Source: Phoenix dactylifera
Taxonomy: Eukaryota > Streptophyta > Magnoliopsida > Arecales > Arecaceae
DNA: 64,000 bases
Direction: 5' to 3'
NCBI RefSeq assembly: GCF_009389715.1
Contig: NC_052402.1
Coordinates: forward strand, 20,158,956 to 20,222,955
Shown: positions 23,701 to 35,794 of the stretch, piece by piece
Position numbering within the stretch: the first letter of the stretch is position 1
How the letters are laid out: each line of letters begins with the position of its first letter
Made by a program: the position numbers and the translations under genes
The notes under the pieces: model-generated
The model's database searches: none
What the model was told of the DNA's origin: nothing
Seen by the model: only the letters and a program-made list of their open reading frames with translations

Positions 23701-26700
23701 TTTCTTTTCCTCCAAGAACTTATGGTCTTGGAGGAAAAGAAATGGAGTCGAACAAATGTTCCAACAACAGAAGTCTATAAAGCACGCACTTGTGGTGTTT
23801 CAGACGTCTGAAAGAAAATGACTCGAGAAACGTTTTAGAGAAGCCATCAGAACATGGAAATACTTTTTAAAGGCACCTTGAGATGCAAATCTAATATCTT
23901 GGGCTCCTTTTTATAAACAGAGAGTTCTTTTTATCCGAATGAGCCTGAAAATGAGACTCCCGTTGAAATTGGCCCCCTACTATACCATGTACCAGTCTAT
24001 GATAGGTAGATCAATTTTAGGCCACATTAAGAGAATTTATTCATCATTTTCATATGAAGAAAATACAATGAGAGCATTTCAATGAGATAAAAAAAATAGT
24101 ATTTTATATATATAGAAAGAGAATGAGAGATAGAAATAAGGATTAAATATCTGCAGCAAAACCATAAACAAATCTAACTATGCATTTCCCATTAGATGCA
24201 TACCAAAAAAGTACTATTTCAATCTTGGTTACATCAACATTGGAAACATTGCTAAGTTGCAATACTAAAATTTTTAGAAATTTCATGAAAAAATCATCAA
24301 AATTTTATTTAAAAAACATTAAAAAATTATTAAAAGAAAATATTATTAAAAATAATTAACAAAACTCATCATTGATCCATTCCTAGCAATCAAGCCCTTA
24401 TCTTCTATCCAACTCCTTATAAAATCTATTAATAATAGAAATCCGGGGTGAGTTTGGTTCACGATCGGAGTTGGAATCAGAATGACCACATTCGTCGATA
24501 CGTTTAGTTCATGATTAAAATCAAAATTGGAATCAGAATTAACTCTTGCAATCTCAACAGGCAGCCATTTCATCTACACATGTTTAGTTTGCTTTCAACC
24601 CTTCCCTCTAGGCCCCTACCCTCCTCAATGCAAGCCATTTTGCCAATCAGCAGTCTACAGTCTACAGTCTACTTTGCCAGCACACCAAATCTCATATGTG
24701 TGGGACCCATTATAGACAACCAACTCAAATCACTAAAGAATGCCCAATAATGTCTTGCTGTAGATCTCATGCCACTACAGGACACAAGCCTTCAGTTTGT
24801 ACTCTGTAGACTGTAGCGTTGTGCTGGCTCCTTTATCTACTCTCAAAAAGAATAGCCTTGTACCTCTTTCTCCCCAAAACTCCAGTGAAATCCAAATTTG
24901 ATACGTCTGCTTTGCTTTCACCGGCGTCGTGCTGGCTCCTTATCTACTCTCAAAAAGAATTTCAATACTGCAAAAGAGTTGTAATTGAATTCTGAGGGCA
25001 TTTTCATTTTTTTCTGAAATTTAAAAGAAATAAAAGAGTTATTTATTATCTTTTTTTTCCTTTTTAGGGTTCAACTCTCTCTGCAAGCCCTGGACTATGG
25101 CCGAGGAGGGAAGTGAGAAGACTTTAAAATGGAGACATGCAGGACACGTGCACGCCTTCCACACAAAAGGAGATTCCAAACGCAACAGCCCTGGGGACAG
25201 GACAGCCTGGGAGCCCTCACAGCGCAGCACGTCGCGCGCCGGGCCACAGCACGAGACACGCGCGGCCGCTTTGATGTCGTCGAGCTGCTCCCCCCAAGAA
25301 AGGGAGGGAGCCAAAGAAAGCCAGCCTCAAGTCCTGGAGACACGTAATCTAGTGTTAGGTTTAGGTCTGCCTCAAGCAAGCATCAAAGGAATAGTTCTCA
25401 ATAGCAGAGGATGGGCACCAACCATTCAACCAAGTTGGTTTTATCCACAAACCATGGGTTAGGTGCCATGCACTGGCTCTTTTTGTGCCCGCCAAGGAAG
25501 CTTGTTGTGATATTCTTGTAACATTTGTTCCTAGGCATCCCTAACCATAACATGACATGGCTAGAATTTATTCTCCATTGATTTGAAAAAGGGCATCACC
25601 ACATCTTAATCATCATCCTTTTATCTCTAGAGAATGAGTTTTCGTCCATCAGTGAGCAACTGCTTGGTTGGTTTATCTTCAATCTTCGAAGGATTTGAGC
25701 GATCAAATCTAGTAAAGTTGCAGGAGTTGTATCTTTAGTTGTCTCGATCATTGCCCACTATTTTGGAATTTTGCTAACTTCTGCCTGTCTTATTCTAATA
25801 ATTGATGGAAGAACTAACAAATCTAAAGAGTTAAGTTTTTACCTCACCTCTTGATTTCTTTTTTTTGGATGATTTCGTCACAATTTGCCTCGCAAGTAAA
25901 ATATATATAAAAAAAGAATCTTGAACTACCACAACATATCTCATAAAATTAGATCCTAGAGAATCTTAAAGCTGAAACATCAGTTAGGAACTTGGCACGC
26001 GTGCACTTGAAGATCTTTAAAAGGACAATAATATCTTTGTCATGGATAACTTATAGGGTGTGATTTTTCATTCACAGCAATTGCATGGTTGATTGATTTT
26101 TTTCAATGTTGGAGAATTCGAATCAAACAATGATATGAGTCATAATTATCAAATCTCATACGGTGTAGGTGTTACCTCTTTAGATGTTATCTCAAACATC
26201 CACTGACACTTTATTCTGGTGTGACTGCCACCTGTCTTATTCCGGTAACCAATGAAAGAAACCATCTTATCTTGAGAATAGAATTTTCCCTAAGAAAATT
26301 CAACAAGCAACTTAAAAATATACCCTGATCAACTCTAGAGCCCTATCGTAAAAGAAGATCCTCGAACATCTTCAAGCTAAAACATAAGTTGAGAACCAAG
26401 CATCCAATCACTTGAAGGCACTTCTCTTTTCTTTATTTTCTTTTTGTTTTTGGGATGTCACTTGAAGGCACTTGAAAAAAAAAAAGTCAAGCTCATTAAA
26501 TAACAATAGTCATACTTTAAATACTATTGATCAAAGACAATAGCAATGGTAGTAGTTAACAATAATAATCAGAATATAAGCTTTGCTATAATCTAAAGTC
26601 ATTGGGTGTTAATATCAGTGATCTGGGTTCGAATCTCATCTTACCTAATTTCAACCAGGCTTTCAGCCATTCTAGTTCCTTTTTTTTTTTTTTTTTTGAA

Positions 26701-28210
26701 AAAAAAACTCTACTGTATTATAAATCAAACTTTTTTGGTAATTCAACAGCTATACACCTTTTTGAGAGTATTTTTGCGGCCGTAACTTTTATGTTGCATG
26801 CAACCATCTTCTCTTAGCTTTTCCTTCTCTCTTTGCATAAGAGACAAGCAAGAGAACTCCAAGTGGATCCCATTTATCATGTAAAATGGATCCTCAAAAG
26901 TTCTAATTTTGATATTATAATATCATGAAATTTGCTCTTCTTGTGTATCCTTTGTGACCCGTGCTAGTAACAAAGCAATGTCGACATGAATAATAGCAAC
27001 CACAACATAATGAGGTAAAACAATATATTTCCATCTATTAGTTTCTACTACCATTCAGATAAAACAATCTATTTCCTTCTGTTAATTTTCACTACATCTA
27101 ATGTTGATCAAGTCATGACTAATATCTCTTACTCTCCTTCATACACACAAAGATGCCTAATTTTCTTTTATTTAGGTCCGGGTTTCATAACCTCGGACCA
27201 GAATGGCTTGTGTCTTGGTTTGGCCTGAGCCTCAGCTTTTCTAGGCCAGGCTTCAGGTTGGATATATAGCCGACCTTTCACAATCCAAGTTAAGGACGAG
27301 ACAGTGTCACCAAACAGTAGACAGCAGGTGTAGCCAAAACATTGTGACACGCTACGTAAAGTTGGGTACGTGTCGAAGACCTCGGGCATCCATAATTGAA
27401 GGGGTGGGTGGGGACGGTGCCGAGCTTTTAGCCCATCTCCCCCATCTATCGCCAGAAACTATCAGGTACTGTAGCCAAAATAACCATATCTCGCTATCTG
27501 GAACACTGCAAAGACTCAACCAAAGAATCATGGAGGCAGGTCATTTCTCCACTGTTAATTACTCTAATTGTTCTAGTTTTCCATAGCTTCTTTGTGAATG
27601 TTTTTGCTGTCTTATGGCTGGTATGGTGATCCGTAAAATACACAACTTTCGACCAAGTACGATTTGATAAAATTTTGGCTCATGGCATGCACTTCTACTA
27701 TAACTTAGTTGGACAAATTGTAAGAAAAGAAAAAGAAAATCACTATGTTTGACCTCGGAGGGTGACAAAAACCGCTGTCAGCATCTGAGAATACTCCGTA
27801 TGGCGTACTCAACCGATCTCCATCGTGATTATGAAAGCTTCTTTGTTGGAGGATGGCACGTAATTTGCTTTTTTTCTGAAGTATCTCCGGACAGCTAACA
27901 ATATATTAAATTAGATGGCATCTCATGTAGTTAATTATACAGAAATTATTTTATGAAATTTTACGGCTGATCTACTATTTTGATTTTTGAATATCTTGTT
28001 TTCTGATTTCCATGGATATATTTACAGTAGAATGATGTAACTCTTTTTCTGATGTACCAAAAGAAATAAAAATGCTTTCTGATAGAAACTCTTGGTAGTC
28101 TCCATTCTCTTTAGTAACAAATTGAGACGAAGTATCTCGGTCATCTCAAGCTTATTATTATTTTTATTATTTCTGAGAAAGACCTATATAGTCTTTCTCA
28201 TTGCTGCTCT
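20760..28210. other. Long AT-rich intergenic region with decayed repeats
   Basis: I found no supported gene in this 7.4-kb stretch. Visible items are listed here. An A/C/T-rich cryptic 'accactatcacc' tract lies at about 20960-21080. Two related fragments reading ttggttcat…aaatcagaatcgaaat and ttggttcacgatcgg…ggaatcagaat lie near 23335 and 24450 and look like remnants of one MITE family. A 34-bp segment (gctggctcc…tctcaaaaagaat) is duplicated about 105 bp apart at about 24823 and 24930. A CpG-rich island lies at 25190-25330. An open frame at 25097-25462 has no family resemblance. Confidence 0.4.
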
Positions 28211-28283
28211 CTGGAGATTAGAGGTGGGCAACGGGCCGTGCCGGGCCGGCCCGGCCCAGGCCCCCCGGGCCCAAAGACTAAAC

Positions 28284-28508
28284 GGGCCGTGCCTGGCACG
28301 GCCCATCCAGCACGGAAGGCCAGCCCGGCCCGGCCCCAGGCCCCTCTATTGGTGGGCCGGGCCGGGCACGGCACGCCACGGGCCGTGCCAGGCACGGCCC
28401 GTAACGGGCGCAAACTGGCCGTGCCAGGCACGGCCCGCAACGTCTCCAAACGGGCCGTGCCTGGCACGGCCCGTAACGGCTCCAGACGGGCCGTGCCAGG
28501 CACGGCCC
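28284..28508. repeat. Array of 21-bp palindromes in the hAT left arm
   Basis: The half-site GGGCCGTGCC and its reverse complement flank a single A or T. Copies start at 28284, 28380, 28416 (one mismatch), 28452 and 28488; the last four are exactly 36 bp apart. One further copy sits in the right arm at 31462-31482. Subterminal repeats of hAT elements are usually transposase-binding sites, and each copy here can also fold as a perfect hairpin. Binding is inferred, not seen. Confidence 0.85.
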
Positions 28509-28915
28509 GTCTGGAGAGGGGGGAGGAAAATAGCCGTTTCCAACGGCTATTTTCGTGAAAATGACCCTTTTACCCCTCCCAACAGTCCAATAACGGCTGA
28601 ATTGAGGGGTATTTTGGGAAAAAAATTTTTTTTGGCTTCTATAAATAGCCCATTCCTCCCTCATTCTCACCACACCAAACCTCTCATTCTCTCCTTCTCT
28701 ACTGCTATTATTTCTCTCTTCTAAAGTGCTCTTCTAGCAATTTAATTTTTAGTTTGTTCAAGTGCTACACAAGAGGAGGTTCCTGTTGAGAAGAGAAGGT
28801 CGCTTCTGTTGAGAGCACAAGAGGAAGCTCGGAATCTCGACTCTGCCTCTGCCCTCCGACCCTCTACTCAATTCCTCCTTGCGGTTAGTTTTTATTTTTT
28901 GAATTAATCATAGAT

Positions 28916-30937
28916 ATGTCATCTTTTGAGGAAAGTCAGTTTGGCATTCCTGTTTCTGAGGGAGAAGAAACTAATCCCCAACCCCCTGTTCCTAGTTCCT
29001 CTAGAACTGGTGAACCGAGTGAAGGTCAAACCTCTTCTCGTAAGAGGACTAGTACTTATGGAATGAATTTGATAGAGTTATGGTTGAGGGAGTCTGGAAA
29101 GCTAAATGTAAAAAATGTGCCAAACTTTATAGTTGTAGTAGTAGTGGGGGAACAGGGCATTTAAAAAGACATCAAGAGAGTCATAGGATGCATGATTCTC
29201 ATGCTCAAACTCAAAGTACCCTTAATATACAAGGGGGATTACTAGTAGGTAATTTTGCATATAATCATGAAAATCAAAGAAAAGCACTTGTAAAATGGAT
29301 AGTTAAGGATGAATTACCTTTTAGTTTATGTGAATCTTTTAATTTTGAAGAATATGTTCAATTAAACCTACAACCTGCTTACAAAAGAACTAGTAGGCGT
29401 ACATTTAGAAGAGTAGCTATGACCAATTTTTTAGCAATGAAACAAAATTTAATTGAAACACTTTCTACTTTAAATGTAAAAATTTCATTAACTTCTGATA
29501 TTTGGTCAGCATCTGTAGGTAGTAATTGTTTTATTGCCATTACTGCTCATTATATTGATAATGATTGGCAATTAAATAAACGTATTCTTGCTTTTCGTGC
29601 TTTTGATTTTCCACATTCTGGGCAACAAATTTCAAATATAATTTATCAAACTGCATGTTCATATAATATTAATGATAAAATTATGTCTATTACTTTTGAT
29701 AATGCATCTAATAATAATTCTGCTGTTGTATTATTAAAAGACTCATTGCATCCCATATTAGATGGAAATTTACTGCATATTAGATGTGCATGTCATATCT
29801 TAAATCTTTCTGTTCAAGCTGGCATGGGCATGATTCAAGATGTGATTTCAAAAATTAGAAATGCAGTTTCTTTTATTCATGCTTCTAGATCAAGACTTCA
29901 AGAATTTAAGGAATTATGCATAAATCATGGTAAACGTTTTAAAAAATTTAAACTTGATGTAATTACTCGTTGGAACTCCACATATAGCATGATACATGAT
30001 GCATACCCATATAAAAATTTATTAAGTGCATATATTAATGATCGTGGATTAGGATTTACATTGACTGAAACTGATTGGAATAAAGGAAAAATTTTGGAAG
30101 ATTTTTTGCTTAGTTTTTATAATGCTACCAATGTTCTTTCTGGTATTTATTACCCTACTTCATGTTCATTTTTACAACAAGCATATATAATTAGTCAAAA
30201 ATTTGCAGAACATAGATATGATGATGTTTTAATGCCTATTATTGACCTAATGGAATCTAAATGGAATGAGTATTGGGACAGGATATGTCCTATGCATAAC
30301 TTAGCTGCTGTATTTGATCCTAGAGTTAAATTAAATGGCGTGCTAATTTTACTTGATGCATACTCTGAAAATATGAATCAAGATGCTGAATCTGCTAAAG
30401 ATGAGGTAAAAAAACTTCTTTATGATATTTATGCTATATATGATGAAAAAATTCGTGGATCTAGAACACATACAAACCTCTATTTCTCCTTCTAGTAGTT
30501 CTCGTTCGTCATCTATTTTTTCATTCATTGCACAGAGAAGACACACACATGCTTCAAGTTCCTCTTCATCTTCTTCATCTTTAAGTAGTGAACTAGAATT
30601 TTATTTACGAAATGATCTTCATTCTGCATATGATGAAAATCAAATAGAGAATCTAGATGTATTATCTTGGTGGAAGAGTGTTAGAAATCAATATCCTGTT
30701 ATGTCTGCAATTGCACGCGATATTTTAGCTGTGCCGATGTCCACGGTAGCATCGGAATCCGCTTTTAGTGCAGGTCGGCGTGTTCTTGACGAAAAGAGAA
30801 GTAGGATGATGGGCGAAACGGTGGAGATGCTTCTCTGCTTCAAGGATTGGCTGGATGCTGAGGCAAGACTTCAAGATAAAGGTGGACATAATACAACATC
30901 CTCTGATGATAATGATACAAACACTACTGAAGACTGA
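28916..30937 (+). pseudogene. hAT transposase (BED finger, RNase H-like fold, hAT dimerisation domain), two frameshifts
   Basis: The frame opens with ATG at 28916 ('MSSFEESQFG') and shifts by one base near 29053-29060. It then continues as 'VWKAKCKKCAK…GTGHLKRHQESH', a BED zinc finger (C-x2-C … H-x4-H). The long central part contains 'LTSDIWSA', 'ITAHYIDNDW', 'FDNASNN' and 'IRCACHILNLSVQAG', all hallmark hAT positions of the RNase H-like catalytic core. A second frameshift near 30460-30490 leads into a serine run and the C-terminal dimerisation domain, with 'LSWWKS' and 'PMSTVASESAFS', up to the stop near 30937. If both shifts are real the gene is dead. They are single-base and could be sequencing errors. 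Confidence 0.88.
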
Positions 30938-31840
30938 AGAGTGAATACTGATTCACTGAATCACTGATGATTAGTAGGATTTCTTATTTTTTTATAATTG
31001 TACATTTTTATTGTATTCTGGAGGTCAGACCAAGGTCCAAACCTCGGCCCTTTCTTAGTTTCTTATTGTATTCTAGAGGTCAGACCAAGGTCCAAACCTC
31101 CCTTCATGTACCATTTTGATTTAAATTAATAAACTGGTAGGGGTCTATGCCAAACCCCCCACCATTAAGGTGGCTTTATATTCATAAATCATAAATTCTT
31201 AGTGTTCAATATTTATTAATTTATTAAAAAAATTTATGAAGCATTAATTTTTATCGGGCCGAGCCGGGCCCAGGCCCGGACCGTGCCAGGCCCGCGTGCC
31301 AGCCCGGCCCAGGCCCTTATGGGCCGTGCCGTGCTGGCCCTTATGGGCCGTGCCGTGCTGGCCCGCGGGCCATGCCGTGCTTGGCCCGCGGGCCTAGACT
31401 GGGCTGTGCCGGCCCAGGCCCGCTGGCCAGGACCCTCTAGCCCAGCACGGCCCTCTCAAAGGGGCCGTGCCAGGCACGGCCCGGCACTGTAGCTGGCGGG
31501 CCGTGCCCGCTTCGTGCCGTGCCGTGCCGGGCCGTGGGCGGCCCGGCCCAGTGCCCATCTCTACTGGAGATATCGAAGATTTCTGCTATTATTAATTTAA
31601 CTTTGAATTCTTTTTGAAAGTTTTGAAAGCTTTCCTAAATCTTCTCTCAACGTTAATTTATCACCATGAGGCTACTAATTATGAGCCCAGGCTGGCTATT
31701 ATTAATGTGGAACGTATACTTAGTTCACTAGTGCTCTGCAAGTGTCCCATCATTTACTTCTGAACAGCTTTGGCACAAAAAGCCTCCATATTCTAACCTT
31801 TGATGTCTCTGTTTGGTGGCAACTCTGCATGATTCATCAG

Positions 31841-33496
31841 TATGCGACACTGGAAAAGGCAAGAGCAAATCATCTATTAGAAAGGTCACATATGGCTTCC
31901 ACTTGGTCGAGGGAAAGCAAGGTCATGCCATGGAAGACTACCATGCTGCTGAATTCAAGCAGGTGGATGGCTACGAAGTTGGCCTGTTTGCCATATTTGA
32001 TGGCCATTCAGGTCAAGATGTTGCAAGTTACCTCCGTAACCATTTGTTCGACAATATCCTTCACGAAGTAAATTTAGTTTCCTCCTTTTCGCTCTCTTGT
32101 TCCCAAGGTTTATTGAACTATTCAAAGGAAGAAAATAAAAGGACAATTGGATACTTCATACTTTGTAAGAGATCTATGTTGTTGATCTTTTTGTGAACAG
32201 CCAGACTTTTGGACTGACACAATGAGTGCAATAAGAAGGACATATCATCGAACCGATCGTAAGATTTTGAAGAGGAAAGCAAATGATGTAAGGAGAAGGG
32301 GAGGTTCTACTGCAGTCACAGTGATACTGATCAATGGTGAGAAGCTGGTGGTTGCAAATATCGGCGATTCTCGTGCGGTCATATGCGAGGAAGGCGTTGC
32401 CAGACAATTATCAGTGGACCATGAACCACTAAAGGAGCGGCATGTAATAGAAAGCAAAGGTGGATTTGTCACTAATGAGATAGGTACCATATTGTTGCTC
32501 AATATTACGTTCAGATTTATGCATAAATAATCTTGCCTTGAAATTTGCTCAATATTACGTTCAGATCAGATTCATATACTATTTTCAACAATTATGTTTT
32601 CTTTCTTTCTATCAATTACTACACTTCTTTCTCATCTTTGAGTACATTCTTTTTTACCAATTACCACACTTTTTTTTTGTTCTCATCTTTGAGTAGGAAA
32701 TGTGCCACGAGTCGACGGGCAACTGGCGATGTCAAGGTCATTTGGGGACAGGACCTTAAAGGAACATATCAGCTCGGATCCTGATGTTGTAATAGAGGAT
32801 ATAGATGAAGATGCCGAGTTCATTATTTTGGCTAGTGATGGTTTGTGGAAGGTAAGATGCAGCTATTGTTAATTGCCCAACAGTTCCATTTGGATAGCAA
32901 CCTTTGGGTTCCTCATATGGCCCAAGAAATCTTTTCGTGGCACTCCACCATTAGTTTTCCAACAGAATATGGATGATGGGGTCCCTTCAGACATTGTTCG
33001 ACACTATCAAATGGGCTTGTAGAGGGCAATAGGCGCCCTCCTGATGTTGTCCAATACTATTAAGTGGCTGTATAAAGGGCCACATGAAAACTAGTCATCC
33101 ACAACACAAGGTAGACAAGAACATATAATTGGAGATGCACCATCTAAAAATCGAACCTGAAGCCACATGTGGCTAAGTGAGGAAATGCAATGTGACTAGC
33201 TAAGAAGATGATGCCATGATATACCACATTGTTGATGGTTTATCTATATATTAAATGCCCAGGCATAGCATCTTTTGCAGGAAACATTCTTATGATGTGC
33301 CTAGAGTTTACAAGAACCAATCTCCAAGGTAGTGATCCTTGGTGTTCTCTCTGTTCAGGTGATGTCCAACCAAGAGGCAGTGGACACGATCAAGGACATC
33401 AAGGATGCTCAGAGGGCAGCAATGGAGCTAATTGAGGAGGCACTTCCAAGGAAAAGCAAGGACGACATCTCCTGTATTGTTGTGCGCCTACACTAG
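31841..33496 (+). CDS. Protein phosphatase 2C (PPM family), 5' end not found
   Basis: In-phase exons are 31841-32067, 32201-32483, 32697-32851 and 33359-33496 (stop TAG), all with GT-AG borders. They encode about 266 residues, against roughly 280-290 for the clade. PP2C motifs appear in order: 'MEDYH', 'FAIFDGHSG' (metal-binding D and G), '[10 protein letters not shown]', 'ANIGDSRAV', 'DHEPLKE', '[11 protein letters not shown]', 'LASDGLWKV' and '[10 protein letters not shown]'. Metal ligands look intact, so an active Mg/Mn-dependent Ser/Thr phosphatase is expected. The first exon, which should supply about 15-25 residues, is not visible. No in-frame ATG precedes residue 'CDTGKGK', and the acceptor at 31840 (attcatcag) implies an upstream exon. 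The hAT element at 28219-31563 probably lies in that missing first intron or just upstream. Substrate unknown. Confidence 0.87.
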
Positions 33497-34250
33497 GTAC
33501 TCTTTTAAGTGCTCCTGGATTTGTTCTCTGAGTAGCTAGAGACAGTACTACTAAAATTTACTAGAATTCTAGTATGCATGTTATTCTGTATGAAAGTAGG
33601 AGAGAACTTGTTTAATATGCTGTGCTTGCTTTGATAATGTCGTTGTCGGCCAAGTTCTAAACACAGAAATTAAGCAGCTGTGATGAATGATATAAAGGCT
33701 CAAATGGTTCAGAATCTTTCGTTGTTAAGGACTTGATTAGCATCAAGCATGGTGAAAAGAGCTGAAAGGAAAAAGATAAAGCCGGCCAGTCCAGGATAAC
33801 AATAACAAAGTAGGAAACTGAGGGCCAGTTTGTTGCTATTTTCAGACGACACTAATATATAATATGAGAACTTAACAGATCAGCTAGTCTATCTACGAAT
33901 GATTACAAAAGATAATGACCACCAAAACTAAAAGCAGTACATTTTTTTTTCTTATAGTTTTAATAGTTGGACGGCCGTGGAATCATTCCTGACGTACAGC
34001 ATCCGGTGATGGTACTCCAAAACTCCATCTGCTTTAATGTAAAGAAAAGGCCACGAAGACACCCCACTCGGATCTGTTGCGTATAAGAAAATAAGTAGGA
34101 GCTTCGTTTGCTTCATCACCCCTGCTTCATAATAATCCCCAACTCCTCACCAAAGAACAAACAACCCAATCAACCTATCCCCATCTCCAAAGACCCGAAG
34201 ACTCCGTGTCCTTCCACCAAATCTTGTTCTTATCACTCTCCCACCTTCTT
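33497..34250. other. Intergenic spacer between PP2C and the 34.3-kb gene
   Basis: It contains the PP2C 3' untranslated region, then AT-rich spacer and the C/T-rich promoter of the next gene. No other coding or transposon signal is seen. Confidence 0.5.
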
Positions 34251-34252
34251 CA

Positions 34253-34259
34253 TATATAG
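34253..34259 (+). promoter_or_regulatory. TATA box of the single-exon gene
   Basis: The sequence atatata/tatatag lies 82 bp before the ATG, inside a C/T-rich stretch (ctctcccaccttcttc) typical of a plant core promoter. It fits a short 5' leader of about 50 bp. Confidence 0.55.
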
Positions 34260-34340
34260 ACCCCACAAGAGACAACGTCCGTGTTCCCTTGATGTAGATG
34301 TATATAACCTCAAAACACCTAGTAATATTCTTGCACCACC

Positions 34341-34955
34341 ATGGAGAGAGCTCCCTTGGACATCTTTAGCGACGCCGAGGTATCGTTCTCATGCATGGCC
34401 AGTGGCCAGCTTCAAAACTCTCCCACCGAACCACGCCTTTCAACCGATCCCAACTTCGAATTCCGTAGCTCCGGTCCATCGTCCCCGTCCCCAGCCGACG
34501 TCTTATTCTCCGACGGCCACCTCATGCCGCACTCGTACCCTATGAACAAACCCACCAAAACTAGCAGGAGCTCACCAACATCAAATGCTACTAGTAGGAG
34601 CAGCAGCGCTAGTAGTAGTTCTGGCAGTAGTGGCGGCAGTGCGCGGAGGTGTTTGAGGAAGAGCGGCGAGAGGGTGCCGGCGGCGGAGCCAAAGCGAGTG
34701 TCGTTTCAGCTAAGTTCGGGGGTGGATGGCGGGTGGCAGTTGCCTGGGGCAAGCTTGGGCACGACAAGCTCTATTAGGAGTGGCTCGGGAAGGTATCGAG
34801 CGGTGGGTGGGCGAGGGGAGGCAAGAAACAGGAAGGAAGCAGGGAAGCAGCAAAGAGGTTTGTTTGGGTGCATCGTCTCGGCGTGCCGGGAGTGCCATGC
34901 GCTGGAGCCATCCAAGGTTGTGGATACTAATAACAATAAGATCATTCCAACCTAG
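34341..34955 (+). CDS. Plant-specific uncharacterised protein (MAKR/DUF1645-like motif)
   Basis: This intronless gene encodes 204 residues. Its ATG sits in a good context (caccaccATGG). Early in the protein 'DAEVSFSCM', 'DPNFEFR' and 'ADVLFSDGHLMPHSYP' follow the pattern FEFR…AD-LF-x-G-x-L-x-P seen in membrane-associated kinase regulator and DUF1645 proteins. The middle is a low-complexity Ser/Gly tract (about residues 70-100). A basic segment follows, and the C-terminus has 'LFGCIVSACRECHA'. No enzyme motif is present. In related families such proteins are intrinsically disordered signalling adaptors, but that role is only an analogy here. A working TATA and a long Ser-rich frame with no stops support a real gene. 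Confidence 0.7.
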   Translation: MERAPLDIFSDAEVSFSCMASGQLQNSPTEPRLSTDPNFEFRSSGPSSPSPADVLFSDGHLMPHSYPMNKPTKTSRSSPTSNATSRSSSASSSSGSSGGSARRCLRKSGERVPAAEPKRVSFQLSSGVDGGWQLPGASLGTTSSIRSGSGRYRAVGGRGEARNRKEAGKQQRGLFGCIVSACRECHALEPSKVVDTNNNKIIPT

Positions 34956-35794
34956 ATGAGGAATTTGTGTAAGCAAATCGTTATGGCTTCAACTCTCTCT
35001 TCTTGGAAGAATATTAGCATGAAGAGTTGTATCTTGAAACTTCATAGTTTGAGTCTCTATATCAGTGGTTTGTGTTGCCTAATTTTACCTTTAAGAGGTT
35101 AGCAAGGGATTGAATTGCATGGTCCCTAGTATATTTCAAGGACCTAAAGCTTTCTAATTGCCTGTCATCATCCTGAGGGGTATATATATCTACAAATTTA
35201 TAATTGGTGAATGTGTTGAATCAACCGAAATAATCATTAAAAGAAGTATGTGGTTGAGAGATTATGCCTTGACGAATTAGGAAAGGATTAGATGGCCACT
35301 TACATGCATGCCATTCTTAAGGTCCTGGAGCTTGCTACCTGTCTCTGTTCAACTTAAGGAGGGTCTCTGGAAACTTACAATAGATGAATATTTTGCAGCG
35401 TAAAGGGACCAAGATATATGTAGTCATTAAACGTACGTGATTGAGAGAGAGAGAGAGATGCGCTGCAGGAGTCTGTCAGTTTAGTGTATGCGTACCTTGA
35501 TAACCAGAACTGGACTTCTTGTTCCAAACACGCGCGCACGCGTGCACACAAAAAAGGACAGGATGTTTTCCAGCTTTGCCACGGACAGATGTGTATCTTT
35601 CGCGAGGAAGAAGGATTCACCTTCCCTTCCTCGAATCACTGTCGGGTTGGATTATGCAATATCCACTTCGAGATCCGCAAAGATGGATGCATAAAAAAGT
35701 TCGGAACACTTTGAGATATGTGGAGAGCATAATTGAATGATCAATGTCGTGGAAGAAGATCAATTATTCTTTCATGCGATATGACCTGAATCCG
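34956..35794. other. Spacer with short (GA)n tract
   Basis: The 3' flank of the 34.3-kb gene. A (GA)n run lies at 35442-35459. The overlapping short open frames at about 35480-35740 on + have no recognisable content. It ends at the target duplication of the nested hAT element. Confidence 0.4.

Larger units (their letters stand above)
28219..31563 (+). mobile_element. hAT transposon, near-complete (3.35 kb)
   Basis: Termini are tagaggtgggca and tgcccatctcta (one mismatch), flanked by a perfect 8-bp target duplication ctggagat at 28211-28218 and 31564-31571. About 290 bp of GC-rich subterminal sequence lies at each end. Between them is a promoter with TATA (tataaatag) near 28640 and one transposase gene with two frameshifts. 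The AT-rich body contrasts with the 75-80% GC arms. The perfect duplication and few coding lesions suggest a fairly recent insertion. It lies about 280 bp upstream of the first visible PP2C exon. Confidence 0.93.

Noticed and set aside
25097..25462. 121-codon open frame in a CpG-rich stretch
   Set aside because: Overlapping frames are open on both strands, as expected from GC-rich DNA. No domain, signal or splice logic supports a gene.
26600..26700. tRNA-like B box (gggttcgaatctc) followed by a T run, as in a SINE
   Set aside because: No matching A box at the right distance and no target duplication. A single box of this kind occurs by chance.
28092..28673. Open frames rich in 'GRAVPGTAR' or 'RPGPA' on both strands
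   Set aside because: Produced by the GC-rich palindromic arm of the hAT element.
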